A stretch of 64,000 nt of DNA from Pseudomonadota bacterium (GTDB lineage: Bacteria; Pseudomonadota; Gammaproteobacteria; Pseudomonadales; Pseudohongiellaceae). The position numbers were made by a program, and so were the translations under genes. The notes under the pieces are model-generated. The model saw only the letters and a program-made list of their open reading frames with translations. It had not been told where the DNA came from and made no database searches. The stretch is taken from NCBI GenBank assembly GCA_027623555.1, contig JAQBSZ010000020.1, positions 1-64,000 on the forward strand. Reading direction: 5' to 3'. Within the stretch, counting starts at the first letter, position 1. Each line of letters starts with the position of its first letter. Of the stretch, positions 1-9,375 are shown piece after piece.

Positions 1-1
1 C

Positions 2-103
2 ATCTTCGGTCTGCAGGGTTTTGCTGGTGTAGCCATTACGGCTGTTGGAGCAGTCGGAGTGCTCGTGCTAGAGAAAAGGAGGCAGGCTCATACTGCTCCC
101 TAA
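2..103 (+). CDS. C-terminal end of a membrane protein (partial)
   Basis: Only the last 33 residues lie in the window, read in frame from the left edge to TAA. They form one hydrophobic Gly/Ala/Val-rich segment followed by a short basic, soluble tail (EKRRQ). This fits the last transmembrane helix of a transporter such as an MFS permease, but the fragment is too short to name a family. The gene converges on the Fic fragment that follows. Confidence 0.45.
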   Translation: MFGLQGFAGVAITAVGAVGVLVLEKRRQAHTAP

Positions 104-113
104 GTAGGAAATA

Positions 114-384
114 TCAAGCATCGGGAAACAACCCAGGCATCCAGCGCCCAGCAAGTGTTGCTGGAAATGCTATTCTGAGCGACGCTCGGGTACTGTCCGA
201 CCTAATCACGCCATAATCCTGAAGCAACGATACAATACGCCGCGCCTGGCGATCTCCAGTTCCAACGATGTCTGGAATTTCGGCGCGAGGTAGCTCTCCT
301 CGATACAGGATTGCCTCCAGTATTTTGCCAGCTTTCGGAGGCAAGCTGTCAGTGCGAATTTCCTCCTCCGCCCAGTGAGTACCT
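114..384 (-). pseudogene. Fic-family protein, C-terminal remnant
   Basis: The frame ends in a winged-helix tail typical of Fic (AMP-transferase) proteins: a PPKAGKILEAIL helix, then DRQARRIVSLL and the closing RWMPGLFPDA. There is no Fic catalytic motif (HPFxDGNGRxGR), so only the C-terminal regulatory domain survives. The 5' side is cut off exactly where a family A hairpin begins at 385, and any start codon would have to come from that repeat. I read it as a Fic gene truncated by, or next to, a mobile hairpin. Two full-size Fic genes follow within 10 kb. Confidence 0.6.
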
Positions 385-453
385 AGGGGACACTCACAAC
401 TTAACAACTTAAAGGACTTCTTGCGTCAGGTTGTTAAATTGTGAGTGTCGCCT
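385..453. repeat. Family A hairpin repeat (copy A1)
   Basis: Two arms of about 24 bp (AGGGGACACTCACAACTTAA and its near-perfect complement ending GTGAGTGTCGCCT) enclose a short loop. Other copies lie at 2111 (half), 10350, 12087, 18090 and 19921. It separates the Fic remnant from the serine hydrolase gene. Confidence 0.85.
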
Positions 454-477
454 CTAATCCTTACGTGTTTTCCAAAA

Positions 478-2019
478 TTATTCTAATGCTTTTGATACTA
501 CCGGCACCGCATCCAGCAACATCGGCAGCATCTGGCCCAACGCCTCGCCACCTGCGCGAGCGCCGGAATATTTGCCGATGCGCACGTAGACCAGGTCATG
601 ACTTGGAATGATGTTGGTGCTCTGACCGCCGGCACCGCGCATGTGTAATGCCTTGAGGGGCACACCATCCTCTGCTTCTATTTCGGACAGCCAGAAAAAA
701 GCGCCTCCGTAGATCGGGCGGCCGTCACTTTGCCATGCCGGAGCAACTTCGCTCGCGTAATCGACATAGCCTTCTGGTAGCAGGCGCTCTCCGTTCGCTA
801 CACCATCTTGCAGGTACAGGTTGCCAAGCCTTGCCCAGTCTCGAGCAGACATGAAGGCGAGCCCCTGGCCCAGAAAATTGCCCCAGGCGTCGGTCTCAAT
901 CAAAGCGCTGCGTATGCCGAGCTTGTCGAACAGCGCGCGTTGCGGGAATTCGTGGTAGTTATCACCGCGACCTTCTACCGCCAGTCGGATCAAGTAGCTT
1001 GCCAGCACCGGGTCGGTATTGCGATAGCGGCCAATGGAATTCGGTGGGTACTCCTGTGGTCGCGTGGCGGCATACTGGTGCAGATTTTCACCGCCGGTAT
1101 AGAGGTAGACATGATCGGGGTAGGTGCTGTCATCGAAGTCGGGATCTGCCGGGGCATTGATCATGATGCCACTGGACATGCGCATGATGTCACCGATGCG
1201 AATTTGCTGGCGCGGATCGTCTTGTTTGACCTGCCATTCTGGAATCGGCGCTTGCTGCCACAGCTCGTAAGCACCCTGTTGTATGAGAACGCCCAGCAAC
1301 GTGCCGGTAAGGCTTTTGGTCATTGACCAGCTCTCCAGTGGTGTGTGCATGTCGACCTCATCGCCATAGCGCTCACCAATAATGCGGCCCTGATAGGTAA
1401 TCACCAGCCCAAGTGTGCGCGCCTCCGGTGGACCGAACCCTACGTCCAGCGCGCGTTCCACCAGTTCGCTGTTGACGCCCGCAGGCCAGGGATCATCGGG
1501 CAGGACATCTCCCATGGGCCACGGTGTAGAAGCGGCCGGTGGCAAGTCAGGTTTGATAATTGACGGGGTGAACTGCAGGGTCTCCTGCGCCATAGGTCGG
1601 GTCACACAACCCTGGCTGCCATAGCGCCTTGCGGTGCGGATCACTCCGTCGGGCAAGGTCAGCGCTACCAGCTGGCGTTCGCGGTCGACGCGTACGTCGA
1701 CGACATGCTGCCGCTGCTCAAAAGGTGAAATAAAGCCGCCCACATTGGCCGCCGCGTCATCGGGGTCGAGACCGGTTATGAAGACAGCGGAACAGAGGAT
1801 CTTGGCATAGCCCGCTGTGTAATGGTGCAGTGCCTCTCCCGGTGGTGGCAGGTAGTCGTTGTCCAGACGGAAATAGTCGGCACGGGCGTTGATGCTTTCG
1901 GTTGAGCCATCACTTAAGGGCGGCTCGGAATCCGGGTCCGCTGCATCGGCATAGACAGGGAGGATAAGACCTAAGGTACAAAGTGTTGCTATCAGTGCGT
2001 TGGAAGAACGCTTTTTCAT
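478..2019 (-). CDS. Periplasmic serine hydrolase (class C beta-lactamase fold)
   Basis: A 513-residue protein with an N-terminal signal peptide (MKKRSSNALIATLCTLGLIL, cleavage near YADA). The beta-lactamase/transpeptidase-like domain fills the C-terminal two thirds. The catalytic SxxK tetrad is SMTK near residue 230, the YxN-type motif is YRN near 335, and a RGAGGQ stretch near 460 takes the place of the KTG/HxG motif. The N-terminal ~170 residues are not part of the hydrolase domain and I do not recognise them. The family includes esterases, D-aminopeptidases and beta-lactamases, so the substrate cannot be assigned. AGGAG sits about 8 bases before the ATG. It is one of four such genes in the window and is bracketed by family A hairpins. 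Confidence 0.85.
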   Translation of the reverse strand: MKKRSSNALIATLCTLGLILPVYADAADPDSEPPLSDGSTESINARADYFRLDNDYLPPPGEALHHYTAGYAKILCSAVFITGLDPDDAAANVGGFISPFEQRQHVVDVRVDRERQLVALTLPDGVIRTARRYGSQGCVTRPMAQETLQFTPSIIKPDLPPAASTPWPMGDVLPDDPWPAGVNSELVERALDVGFGPPEARTLGLVITYQGRIIGERYGDEVDMHTPLESWSMTKSLTGTLLGVLIQQGAYELWQQAPIPEWQVKQDDPRQQIRIGDIMRMSSGIMINAPADPDFDDSTYPDHVYLYTGGENLHQYAATRPQEYPPNSIGRYRNTDPVLASYLIRLAVEGRGDNYHEFPQRALFDKLGIRSALIETDAWGNFLGQGLAFMSARDWARLGNLYLQDGVANGERLLPEGYVDYASEVAPAWQSDGRPIYGGAFFWLSEIEAEDGVPLKALHMRGAGGQSTNIIPSHDLVYVRIGKYSGARAGGEALGQMLPMLLDAVPVVSKALE

Positions 2020-2110
2020 TATTATTCTCCTGTTGTCTGACCCTTCTATTTATTAATTAGAGAAAGGGGCTCAGAGTAAAAAGACAGTTGTTCTCGCAAT
2101 AGTAATTTAA

Positions 2111-2136
2111 AGGACACTCACAACCTAACAACTTAA
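2111..2136. repeat. Family A hairpin, single arm (A2)
   Basis: One arm only (AGGACACTCACAACCTAACA), nearly identical to the left arm of A1. The complementary arm is missing. Just before it, at 2067-2098, is a degraded family D arm (GGGGCTCAGAGTAAAAAGAC). Confidence 0.6.
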
Positions 2137-2239
2137 AGCTCCTCCGGTAACCCCCCTCACTAATAACGTCTCTTGGAAATACCTGGTGCCAATCCTGCTG
2201 CGTTCCTCTTGACTGGGATCGGCGTGCGGTCTAGTATTC

Positions 2240-2298
2240 TGTCTTATATTTAATACATTATAAGCTATATGTCTTATATATAAGTTATATTGTCGAAT
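2240..2298. promoter_or_regulatory. Probable hipBA operator/promoter
   Basis: The very AT-rich stretch before hipB has two direct copies of TGTCTTATAT 30 bases apart (2240 and 2270), each paired with a downstream TATAAG; the second forms the perfect palindrome CTTATATATAAG (2273-2284). This is the usual layout of HipB autoregulatory sites. The repeats end only about 15 bases before the ATG, and no Shine-Dalgarno sequence is evident. Confidence 0.55.
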
Positions 2299-2299
2299 T

Positions 2300-2638
2300 A
2301 TGGCCAGAATCAGCAAGCGTACGTATTCCCGGTACACTCAGGAGGCTATCAGCCTGCTGGGCAGGCTGGTGCGTGCTGGGCGCGTCTCTAGAAAACTAAC
2401 GACTCAGGAGCTAGCGGAGCGCGCCGGTATTTCCAGAGACATGCTGTACCGCATCGAAAAAGGAGATCCGCGCTGCGAAATCGGGGCGACTTTCGAAGTG
2501 GCGGCGATAGTCGGGGTGTCCCTGTTCGAGCCTGAGCTATCAAGACTCAGCGAGCGCAACCAGGCAATGGACGAGAAACTGACTTTGCTGCCCAAGTCTG
2601 TGCGAAGAAGAAAGCTGGAGGTGAAAGATGACTTCTAG
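2300..2638 (+). CDS. hipB: HipB-like antitoxin, XRE-family HTH
   Basis: A 112-residue DNA-binding protein. The HTH spans about residues 32-85, with LTTQELAERAGISRDMLYRI as the recognition region and EKGDPRCEIGATFEVAAIVG after it. The C-terminus is basic (KSVRRRKLEVKDDF). HipB proteins bind their own promoter and neutralise the HipA kinase; here the gene overlaps hipA by 11 bases, so the two are translationally coupled. Palindromic repeats directly upstream are the likely operator. The start is the first ATG after them. Confidence 0.85.
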   Translation: MARISKRTYSRYTQEAISLLGRLVRAGRVSRKLTTQELAERAGISRDMLYRIEKGDPRCEIGATFEVAAIVGVSLFEPELSRLSERNQAMDEKLTLLPKSVRRRKLEVKDDF

Positions 2639-3890
2639 CGGTGGCAACAAAGTAGAGGAGGCCTATGTTTGGGTGTGGTTGCCAGGCTCTTATAACCCTG
2701 TTGTGGCCGGCCGGCTTGCGCCTGGTGAGGGAGGCTTGCAATTCAACTACGCCAAAAGTTATTTAGAACGAAAAGATGCCATGGCTTTATATGCACCCGA
2801 ATTGCCTCTGGAAGTTGGTGCTTTGCCGTTGCTGAAGGGGCTGACAATGCCCGGCTGCATCCGGGATGCCTCCCCGGATGCCTGGGGGCGCCGGGTTATC
2901 ATCAACCGGATGTTGGGTCGACGGGGAAGTGCCGTGGATACCAATGAACTGGATGAAATAACTTACCTGCTGAAATCTGGCTCAAATCGAATCGGTGCCC
3001 TGGATTTTCAGTCTTCTCCTGTGAACTATGCACCGCGTTATGTCGCTGAAGCAACACTGGAAGAATTGCTCGCCTCCGCCGCGCGTGTGGAAAACGGCGT
3101 ACCGCTGTCTGCGGAATTAGACCAGGCATTGAATCATGGCACGGCAATTGGGGGGGCACGGCCCAAGGCACAAATCAATGATGAGAACGCACAATACATT
3201 GCCAAATTTTCAAGTACGAATGATCTTCATAACATCATAAAGGCTGAGTTCATCGCCATGCGTCTGGCTGCATTGCTGGGGTTACAGGCAGCGAAAGTAA
3301 AACTGACTCGAGCCGCAGGAGAGGACGTGTTACTCGTAGAGCGCTTCGATCGTCTGCAGACATCGCAAGGTTGGCAACGCAAGGCGATGGTATCGGCGCT
3401 TACGCTGTTTGAGCTGGATGAAATGATGGCCCGTTACGCGAGCTATGAAACGCTGGCGGAAATTATACGTCATCGATTCAATGATCATAGCGAGGCATTG
3501 CGAGAACTTTTTTCACGCATGGTCTTTAATATTTTGTGTGGTAATACAGACGATCATGCCCGCAATCATGCCGCGTTCTGGGACGGGCAGACACTGCGCC
3601 TTACGCCCGCTTACGATATATGCCCGCAGCCTCGCGGTGGAAATCAGGCCAGTCAGGCAATGTTAATCACCGGCAATGATCGGCGCAGCCTTCTGGCTAC
3701 CTGCTTGCAAGCGGCGCGACATTTTTTTCTATCAGATGTTCAGGCTCGAGCCATTATCGAGCGTCAGGTTAATGATATCCGTGCTCACTGGCCAACAGTG
3801 TGTGAAGAAGCAGAGTTGTCGCAGGTGGATCGGGGATTGTTATGGGAAAGAGCAATACTCAACCCCTCTGTGTTCGAGGGGTTTAAATGA
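2628..3890 (+). CDS. hipA: HipA-like serine/threonine kinase toxin
   Basis: A 420-residue protein, close to the length of E. coli HipA. The N-terminal subdomain ends near SGSNRIGALDFQ. The kinase has a GGARPKAQ nucleotide-binding loop near residue 180, IAKFSS as the lysine strand, and LLVERFDR. The catalytic loop is NTDDHARNH near residue 304, and the metal-binding segment is AYDICP near 330. HipA phosphorylates glutamyl-tRNA synthetase in E. coli; the target here is not shown by sequence. All kinase motifs are intact, so it is probably active. Unlike HipBST systems, the N-terminal domain is fused to the kinase. Confidence 0.88.
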   Translation: MTSSGGNKVEEAYVWVWLPGSYNPVVAGRLAPGEGGLQFNYAKSYLERKDAMALYAPELPLEVGALPLLKGLTMPGCIRDASPDAWGRRVIINRMLGRRGSAVDTNELDEITYLLKSGSNRIGALDFQSSPVNYAPRYVAEATLEELLASAARVENGVPLSAELDQALNHGTAIGGARPKAQINDENAQYIAKFSSTNDLHNIIKAEFIAMRLAALLGLQAAKVKLTRAAGEDVLLVERFDRLQTSQGWQRKAMVSALTLFELDEMMARYASYETLAEIIRHRFNDHSEALRELFSRMVFNILCGNTDDHARNHAAFWDGQTLRLTPAYDICPQPRGGNQASQAMLITGNDRRSLLATCLQAARHFFLSDVQARAIIERQVNDIRAHWPTVCEEAELSQVDRGLLWERAILNPSVFEGFK

Positions 3891-3920
3891 ATCATAGGGC
3901 TAAGAGTGAACCTCCCCCAG

Positions 3921-3995
3921 GTTAACGGACACTCAAAAAGGTCTACTATGACCGAGAAGGAGTGTTCGATGAGCAATTGGAGACCTGACCCCCGC
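3921..3995. repeat. Hairpin-repeat debris (A-like hairpin plus family B right arm)
   Basis: GGACACTC at 3927 pairs with GAGTGTTC near 3959 around an inner GGTC/GACC stem, giving a degraded family A-like hairpin. It is followed at 3973-3993 by a lone right arm of family B (CAATTGGAGACCTGACCCCC). The region between hipA and fic has no gene. Confidence 0.55.
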
Positions 3996-4133
3996 AACCC
4001 TGGATCAGAGACGCCGGTGGATGTGGGGGCTTATCGGATTGATCGGGTTATATAGAAGTGTTGATCACCGAATTACGTTTCCGCGTTTCTGCAGATGCCT
4101 CACATTGGGTCTTAATCCGGCAGAGATCCGCTA

Positions 4134-5237
4134 TCAACGATAGGGACTAAATTTGTTGTTATCCCGGGTTAGCAAGGTGATGAGCTTGGGATGGATAAAC
4201 AACAGCTCCCGGCTGGCCTTTTGTTCTTTTAATACGCCAATCTCGGTAAGCCTTTTCAGGTATTCCGAGGCAGTCTGGCGCTTGGCGATTCCTGCGCTCA
4301 CCAGGTTGTCGATGCGGCAATAGGGCTGCTCGAAGATCATGTCGACCAATTCCCGGGTGTAGATTTTGGGCAGCGTGGTGCGTACATGCTGGGCGGTGTG
4401 CTCGGCCAGTTGATGGATGGCTGCGATCTTTCCATTGGTCCATGTGGCCGTGTCGGTGACGGCGTTCAGCATGAACAGTAGCCAACTCTCCCAGGCTTCG
4501 TCCCTGGTGACCGCAATCAGTCCATCATAATAGGCATTGCGATGCGCGTTGATGTAACGGCTCAGATAGAGAATGGGCAGGTCGATCAGTCCTTGTTGCA
4601 CCAGATACAGAATGTTAAGCAATCTGCCAGTGCGGCCGTTACCGTCCGTGAACGGATGGATGGCGCCGAACTGGTAATGGGCCACCGCCATGCGCACGAG
4701 CGGATCCAGTTCTTCCTGTTCATGCTGCATGCGTTCCCGGTTGGTGAGTAGATCGCGCAGCCGCTTTTCGCCGTCCGGTGGTGTGCAAATGGTCTTGCCG
4801 GTTTTCTGATTGCCCAGTTTGGTGCCCGGCACCTTGCGCACCCGCATGGGCAAATCCTTGATGACGCTGCACAGGGATTCCGCGAGGTTGGTATTCAATG
4901 GGCGCTTCTTTGTCTGTTCCCAGCCCTTGTATAGCGCGCTGCGGTACCGGAGTACCTCTCGGGTGGCCGGGTCAGCGCCGGCATCGCTGTGTGCAAACTG
5001 AAACAGTCGATCTGTGGTGGTGACGATATTTTCGATTTCGGAACTGTCCCGGGCTTCCAACAACGGCAGGTTGTTCATCAACACGGCCTGGTTGGGGATG
5101 CGCAAGGCGGATTGTTTGAGTTCTGCCAGTGCCGCTCTGGCATTGATGCATTGCTTGAGCACGGGCCGGGTTTCCAGCTCCGCCTTTGGAGGCAGCAGCG
5201 GCAGGGCGTTGTAGGGTTTTTCAGGGTGCCAGGCCAT
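4134..5237 (-). CDS. Fic family protein with winged-helix tail
   Basis: A 367-residue Fic (adenylyltransferase) protein of the SoFic-like architecture. The catalytic motif HPFTDGNGRTGR is near residue 193. An N-terminal inhibitory helix carries SSEIEN (matching S/TxxxE-G/N) near residue 63, so the protein should be self-inhibited. The C-terminal region (about 290-350) is a winged-helix domain (RIDNLVSAGIAKRQTASEYL). The protein likely AMPylates a cellular target, possibly itself. The gene is bracketed by family B hairpin arms and preceded by a cluster of TCGACAT repeats, which suggests autoregulation through the winged helix. All Fic motifs are complete. Confidence 0.88.
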   Translation of the reverse strand: MAWHPEKPYNALPLLPPKAELETRPVLKQCINARAALAELKQSALRIPNQAVLMNNLPLLEARDSSEIENIVTTTDRLFQFAHSDAGADPATREVLRYRSALYKGWEQTKKRPLNTNLAESLCSVIKDLPMRVRKVPGTKLGNQKTGKTICTPPDGEKRLRDLLTNRERMQHEQEELDPLVRMAVAHYQFGAIHPFTDGNGRTGRLLNILYLVQQGLIDLPILYLSRYINAHRNAYYDGLIAVTRDEAWESWLLFMLNAVTDTATWTNGKIAAIHQLAEHTAQHVRTTLPKIYTRELVDMIFEQPYCRIDNLVSAGIAKRQTASEYLKRLTEIGVLKEQKASRELLFIHPKLITLLTRDNNKFSPYR

Positions 5238-5242
5238 GGGAT

Positions 5243-5348
5243 TTCGACGTGTCTAAGAAGATTCAATATTTCGACATAGGCGGAAGATAGGTCGACGGCA
5301 TCGACATGTTAAGGAGTTATGTCGATAAAGCTTTGAAAAATCGACATG
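5243..5348. promoter_or_regulatory. Iterated TCGACAT operator cluster upstream of fic
   Basis: Six matches to TCGACAT or its complement sit in about 105 bases just before the fic start: near 5243 (TTCGACGTG), 5270, 5291, 5300, 5319 (inverted, TATGTCGAT) and 5340. This density is far above chance and fits multiple operators for the gene's own winged-helix domain. Confidence 0.55.
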
Positions 5349-5355
5349 CGTAACA

Positions 5356-5418
5356 GGGGGTCAGGTCTCCATCTGAAACTCACAACGTAAACTGTGTGCA
5401 ATTGGAGACCTGACCCCC
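5356..5418. repeat. Family B hairpin (B2)
   Basis: Arms GGGGGTCAGGTCTCCA and TGGAGACCTGACCCCC enclose an inner segment with CTCACAACGTAAACTG. It is the closest to a complete consensus of this family, together with B3. From 5420 to 5748 (about 330 bases) I see no credible gene. Confidence 0.85.
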
Positions 5419-5748
5419 GCATCCGAGGAATCAAGGGGTAAGAGTAGATTGATTTTTCAATAGGTTTGAAGTGCGATCCAAATATTCTGCCTCCTTGATT
5501 CTCATTCCAGGTCATGGGTACCGGAGATGTTCACTGCAGATGCTTGTAGTGGCTCGAGACCATGTCCCCAATCCTTTTCTTTGCATAACCTTTCTAGCGT
5601 TCGCCGCGTCTAAACCAATAAGCGGTTCCAAATTAGATCAATCAATTTGTTCTCGTAGAACAGTGTTACTAATGAGAGAAAACTGTATTGTTTACTAAGT
5701 CGTTAGATAGTCAGGAAGGTGTAAACAGGCAATGGTGATGGCCACAAC

Positions 5749-8175
5749 ATGATCTCAGGTAGCATAAGGCGCTTCCTGCGTATTTTCTCAGCTGAGAAAC
5801 ACTATTCATTCCTGAATATCGTCGGTCTGTCTTTGGGTATGGCCTGCTCGATTTTGCTCGCCCTCTATCTGGAGCATGAACTCACTTTTGATCGACATAA
5901 CACGGCACATCAGAATATTTATCGGGTCAATCATCAAATTGATGCAACCAACAATGTAACCCTGCAAGCTCAGACCTCTCACTTCCTGGGGCCGCTGCTG
6001 ATCCGGGATTATCCACAAATCGAAAGCTATGTGAGCTTTCGTCCGGAAAGCCCCAATGCAACGCTGTTGAAGTACCAGAACCAATCCTATTATGTCGATG
6101 ATCTGTTTATCGCAGACAACAGTGTGTTTGACATCTTCACCCATGAAATTGTTTACGGTGAGCCGAGTCAGGCTCTGCTTAGACCCAACACCATTGCCAT
6201 AAACCGCTCGCTCGCCGAGCGCCTGTTTAGCGGTGAAAACCCGGTGGGGCGCACAGTCACCACCGGGGTGGTGGACTACCAGGTAACCCTGGTGTTCGGC
6301 GATCTGCCGGACAACTCCCATTTCAAATACAGTGCATTGATTGCCAATGCCGGAAATTTCGCGCCCAGCGCCGACGCGCTGGCCAATCGGCGCGGAAATT
6401 TGTGGAACTTAAATGGTTACACGTATGTGCGCATGAATCCGGCTACGCAAGTGGATGGCAGTGAAGTTTTTGTCGACTTCTACACTCGCATGATGGCTGA
6501 TGTCACCCGCCCTGGTTATACCGCACAGTTCTTTCTCGAACCCCTGGCAGATATACATCTGAGCTCGGTGGCTCTTCAGGATTTCCCGCGTGGCAATACC
6601 TACTATCTTTATGCGCTGTCGGTTGTTGCTGTGCTGGTGCTCATCAGCGCTTGCTTTAATTACATCAATCTTGCAACGGCAAGGGCGTTCGGTCGTAGCA
6701 AAGAGATCGCGATCCGCAAGATCCTCGGCGCCGACAGAAAGATATTGATCACGCAATTCATTGCGGAGTCCATGCTCTATGCGTTCATTGCCTTGTTCGT
6801 TGCTGTGATGTTGGTCAAATTGGTGCTGGCCGGGTCGGCAGATATCAATTTGTTCGGCAGGGATTTCGATCCAGGGTTTTGGCGTGATCCCTGGGCCTTG
6901 GTTGCACTGCTGGTTTTAGGTTTAGCGGTGGGCGCGATGGCAGGCATTTAGCCTGCGTTCTATCTCAGTCGAATGGGCGATTCCGCTAAGGCAAAAGTAA
7001 CCGGCGCCGGCGTTGGTAACAAGGTACGTGGTGGGCTGGTGTTAGCGCAATTCACAATCTCCATTACGGTCATCACTGCCACCCTGCTCATGTTCAACCA
7101 ACTGAGCTATATGGATGGCCTGGCCGTAGGCCTTGAAAAGGAGAACAAAGTGTTGGTCAGAGTGCAGGGCGCCGACGCCATCGAGCGCATCCCGGCGTTG
7201 CAGCAGGAATTACGCGCCAGCCCCTATATCGATGAGGTGTCCCTTGGCGTTGGCAATCCTGTAACCGGAAGCTATGTCGCCGCGTTAGAGGCGCAACTGG
7301 AAGACGGTTCAGTGTATAACCTTGAATACAGCTACACTCAGGGAGATGAGACTTATATCGATACCCTCGGGTTACAACTAAGCGCCGGTCGCGGATTTGA
7401 AACCGGTCAGGAATCCGAGTTGAGACAGGTTGTCATTAATCAGGCGGCCACGGAAGAGATTGGTTGGGATGATCCCATCGGCAAAGTTTTCACCGTCGGT
7501 GGATCACCGGAATACGTGGTCATTGGCGAAGTGCAGGATTTTCGTTTCCAGGACATACATAGCCGTATTAAACCTTTCATCCTCTATTATGACCTCCTCG
7601 ATTTTGAAGACTGGTCGGAAGACCGCAGAGTTGCGGCCGTGCGTGAATTGATTGTGGATATCAATGACGACACGGTACCGCAAGCCCTCGCGCTATTGGA
7701 AGAGAGCTGGTCAGCGTTCGATCCGGTTTATCCTTTGCAATATGAATTTCTGGATGACGTCATGGAACGATTGCGCGTATCCGATAATCGGCAGATGAAC
7801 CTGATTGCCCTGTTTGCTGTGATCTGTATTTTTATTTCCTGTCTCGGGCTGTTCGGGCTCACCGCGTTTACAACTCAGCGCAAGACCAAGGAAATCGGTA
7901 TTCGGAAAATTCTCGGCGCCTCTACCGGGCAGATAATCAATCTGTTATTTGCCAATATTTTGAAACTGCTGTTGCTGTCTTCAATCATCGCATCCGTGGT
8001 TGCCTATATGGCGATCAGTGGATGGCTGGAGGGATTTTACTATCGGCAGGCAATCGATCCGATCGCGTTTATCAGCGCGTCATTGATGGCGATTGCGGTT
8101 GCGTTTATCACGTTGACACTGCAGTCCTACCGGACGGCTTCACGGAATCCGGTGGTGGCATTGAGATATGAGTAA
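5749..8175 (+). pseudogene. ABC transporter permease (MacB/FtsX type) split by one amber codon
   Basis: One frame runs through the whole span and encodes an 808-residue permease, except for a TAG at 6949-6951. Upstream is ...GAMAGI and directly downstream PAFYLSR; relatives read AGxYPAFYLSR there, so the TAG most simply replaces a tyrosine codon. The layout is that of MacB/FtsX-type permeases: an N-terminal transmembrane helix (about 20-40), a periplasmic domain, three helices near 285-400 with the EIAIRKILGA coupling motif, then a second copy ending with three helices and EIGIRKILGAS. No ATP-binding subunit is adjacent. It could be a pseudogene, a strain-specific mutation, or rescued by a suppressor tRNA. 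Confidence 0.8.
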
Positions 8176-8222
8176 AGGGGTCAGCGTAAAAATGCAGTAG
8201 TGTATTTTTTACTCTGACCCTA
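8174..8222. repeat. Family D hairpin (D1)
   Basis: GGGGTCAGCGTAAAAATGCA pairs with TGTATTTTTTACTCTGACCC. It begins at the permease stop codon and may act as a terminator. Related arms lie near 2067, 25667, 28281 and 37983. Confidence 0.75.
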
Positions 8223-8313
8223 TTTTTTGAGTGTGTGAAGTTTTCTGTGTAAAGCTACGGTTAAATGTAACCGGCCAGGCGTTCTTCGAACTCAAACATA
8301 AATCTACCTGTCT

Positions 8314-9375
8314 TTACAATGGTTCGGTCCCCTCGCTCAAAATTTCCAAATACTTCGTATAAACATAGCGTTTATCTCTCTGGCGCCCTGAAACCTCACC
8401 AAGAATACCCTCAGCTTGCATATGCTGGATAGACTTCCGGATGGTTGGCGCTGACAGTTGCAGTGCCTTTTCGGCAAGGGGAACGGAAATAATCGGGTGC
8501 GTCAGTAAGTAGTGGAACACTCGCAATGCCGAAGCGGCAGGTCTGCCCAACGCATCAAGTTTTTTCCTGTCAGCTTCTAGCAATGCGATGATGCGACTCG
8601 CAGTGCTATAGGCCAGATCAGAGGTTTCTTTCACGCCGGTCAGAAAGAATTCCAGCCAGGATTCCCAATCGCCTTTTTCCCGCGCTGCTTGCAACAAGTG
8701 GTAATACTGTTGTCGATGTCGTTTGAAAAACAGGCTTAGATACAGTGTCGGTTCTCTCAATGCCTGTTGCGCGCAGAGCATGAAGGTAATCAGTAATCTG
8801 CCCAACCTGCCGTTGCCATCCAGGAAAGGGTGTATCGTTTCAAATTGCACATGCACCAGCGCCGCCTTGACTAATAGTGGTAGTCCGGAGTTTTCTTCGT
8901 GGATGAATTTTTCCAGATCGCTCATGCATTCAACCACTTTGTTTGGCGGTGGAGGCACATACATCGCGTTGCCCGGCCGGGTACCGCCAATCCAGTTTTG
9001 CGTGCGTCGAAATTGCCCCGGTTCTTTGGTACTGCCGCGGCCCCTGGCCATGAGGATGGTATGTATTTCTTTTAGCAGGCGGTTGGAAATTGGCAGTTTG
9101 TGCAGTCGCTGGAGACCATGACTCATGGCAGCGACATAATTGGAGACTTCCTGCACGTCATCCAAAGGCACGCCCGGTGTGATGTCACTTTCATACAACA
9201 GCAAGTCAGACAAGGAGGACTGAGTGCCTTCTATTTGCGAAGACAACAGGGCTTCCTTGCGCACAGTCATATAAAGGAACAAGTCAGTGTCCGGCAGGAT
9301 AGATGCCACACTATCCAGACGGCCAATAGCCCGGTTGGCCTGCTCCATGAGAATAAGCAGGGGGTTAAGATCCAA
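8314..9375 (-). CDS. Fic family protein with 5' homopolymer frameshift
   Basis: From the only standard in-frame start (TTG at 9375) this gives 353 residues: the inhibitory helix SSQIEG near 43, the Fic motif HPFLDGNGRLGR near 180, and a C-terminal winged helix. The same frame stays open upstream and encodes a typical Fic N-terminus (GQYVVTATVGEKVSAYIPPP, then LPPVPPLDL), but without a start codon. An ATG at 9487, with AAAGAAAGG before it, is joined to that frame through a run of nine A (9469-9477). Eight or eleven A would make one continuous gene of about 390 codons. The true start is therefore probably 9487, with the frame broken or slipping at the A tract. Confidence 0.8.
   Translation of the reverse strand: MDLNPLLILMEQANRAIGRLDSVASILPDTDLFLYMTVRKEALLSSQIEGTQSSLSDLLLYESDITPGVPLDDVQEVSNYVAAMSHGLQRLHKLPISNRLLKEIHTILMARGRGSTKEPGQFRRTQNWIGGTRPGNAMYVPPPPNKVVECMSDLEKFIHEENSGLPLLVKAALVHVQFETIHPFLDGNGRLGRLLITFMLCAQQALREPTLYLSLFFKRHRQQYYHLLQAAREKGDWESWLEFFLTGVKETSDLAYSTASRIIALLEADRKKLDALGRPAASALRVFHYLLTHPIISVPLAEKALQLSAPTIRKSIQHMQAEGILGEVSGRQRDKRYVYTKYLEILSEGTEPL

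Noticed and set aside
808-1326. Plus-strand frames opposite the first serine hydrolase
   Set aside because: They are antisense to a gene with complete motifs and a ribosome site, and show no protein-like features.
5548-5698. Small plus-strand frame upstream of the ABC permease
   Set aside because: About 50 residues from GTG with no ribosome site and no recognisable features.
6949-6951. The permease stop as a recoded codon like the UGA genes
   Set aside because: It is TAG, not TGA, and stands for a tyrosine position. No pyrrolysine context or hairpin supports recoding, so I treat it as a nonsense mutation.
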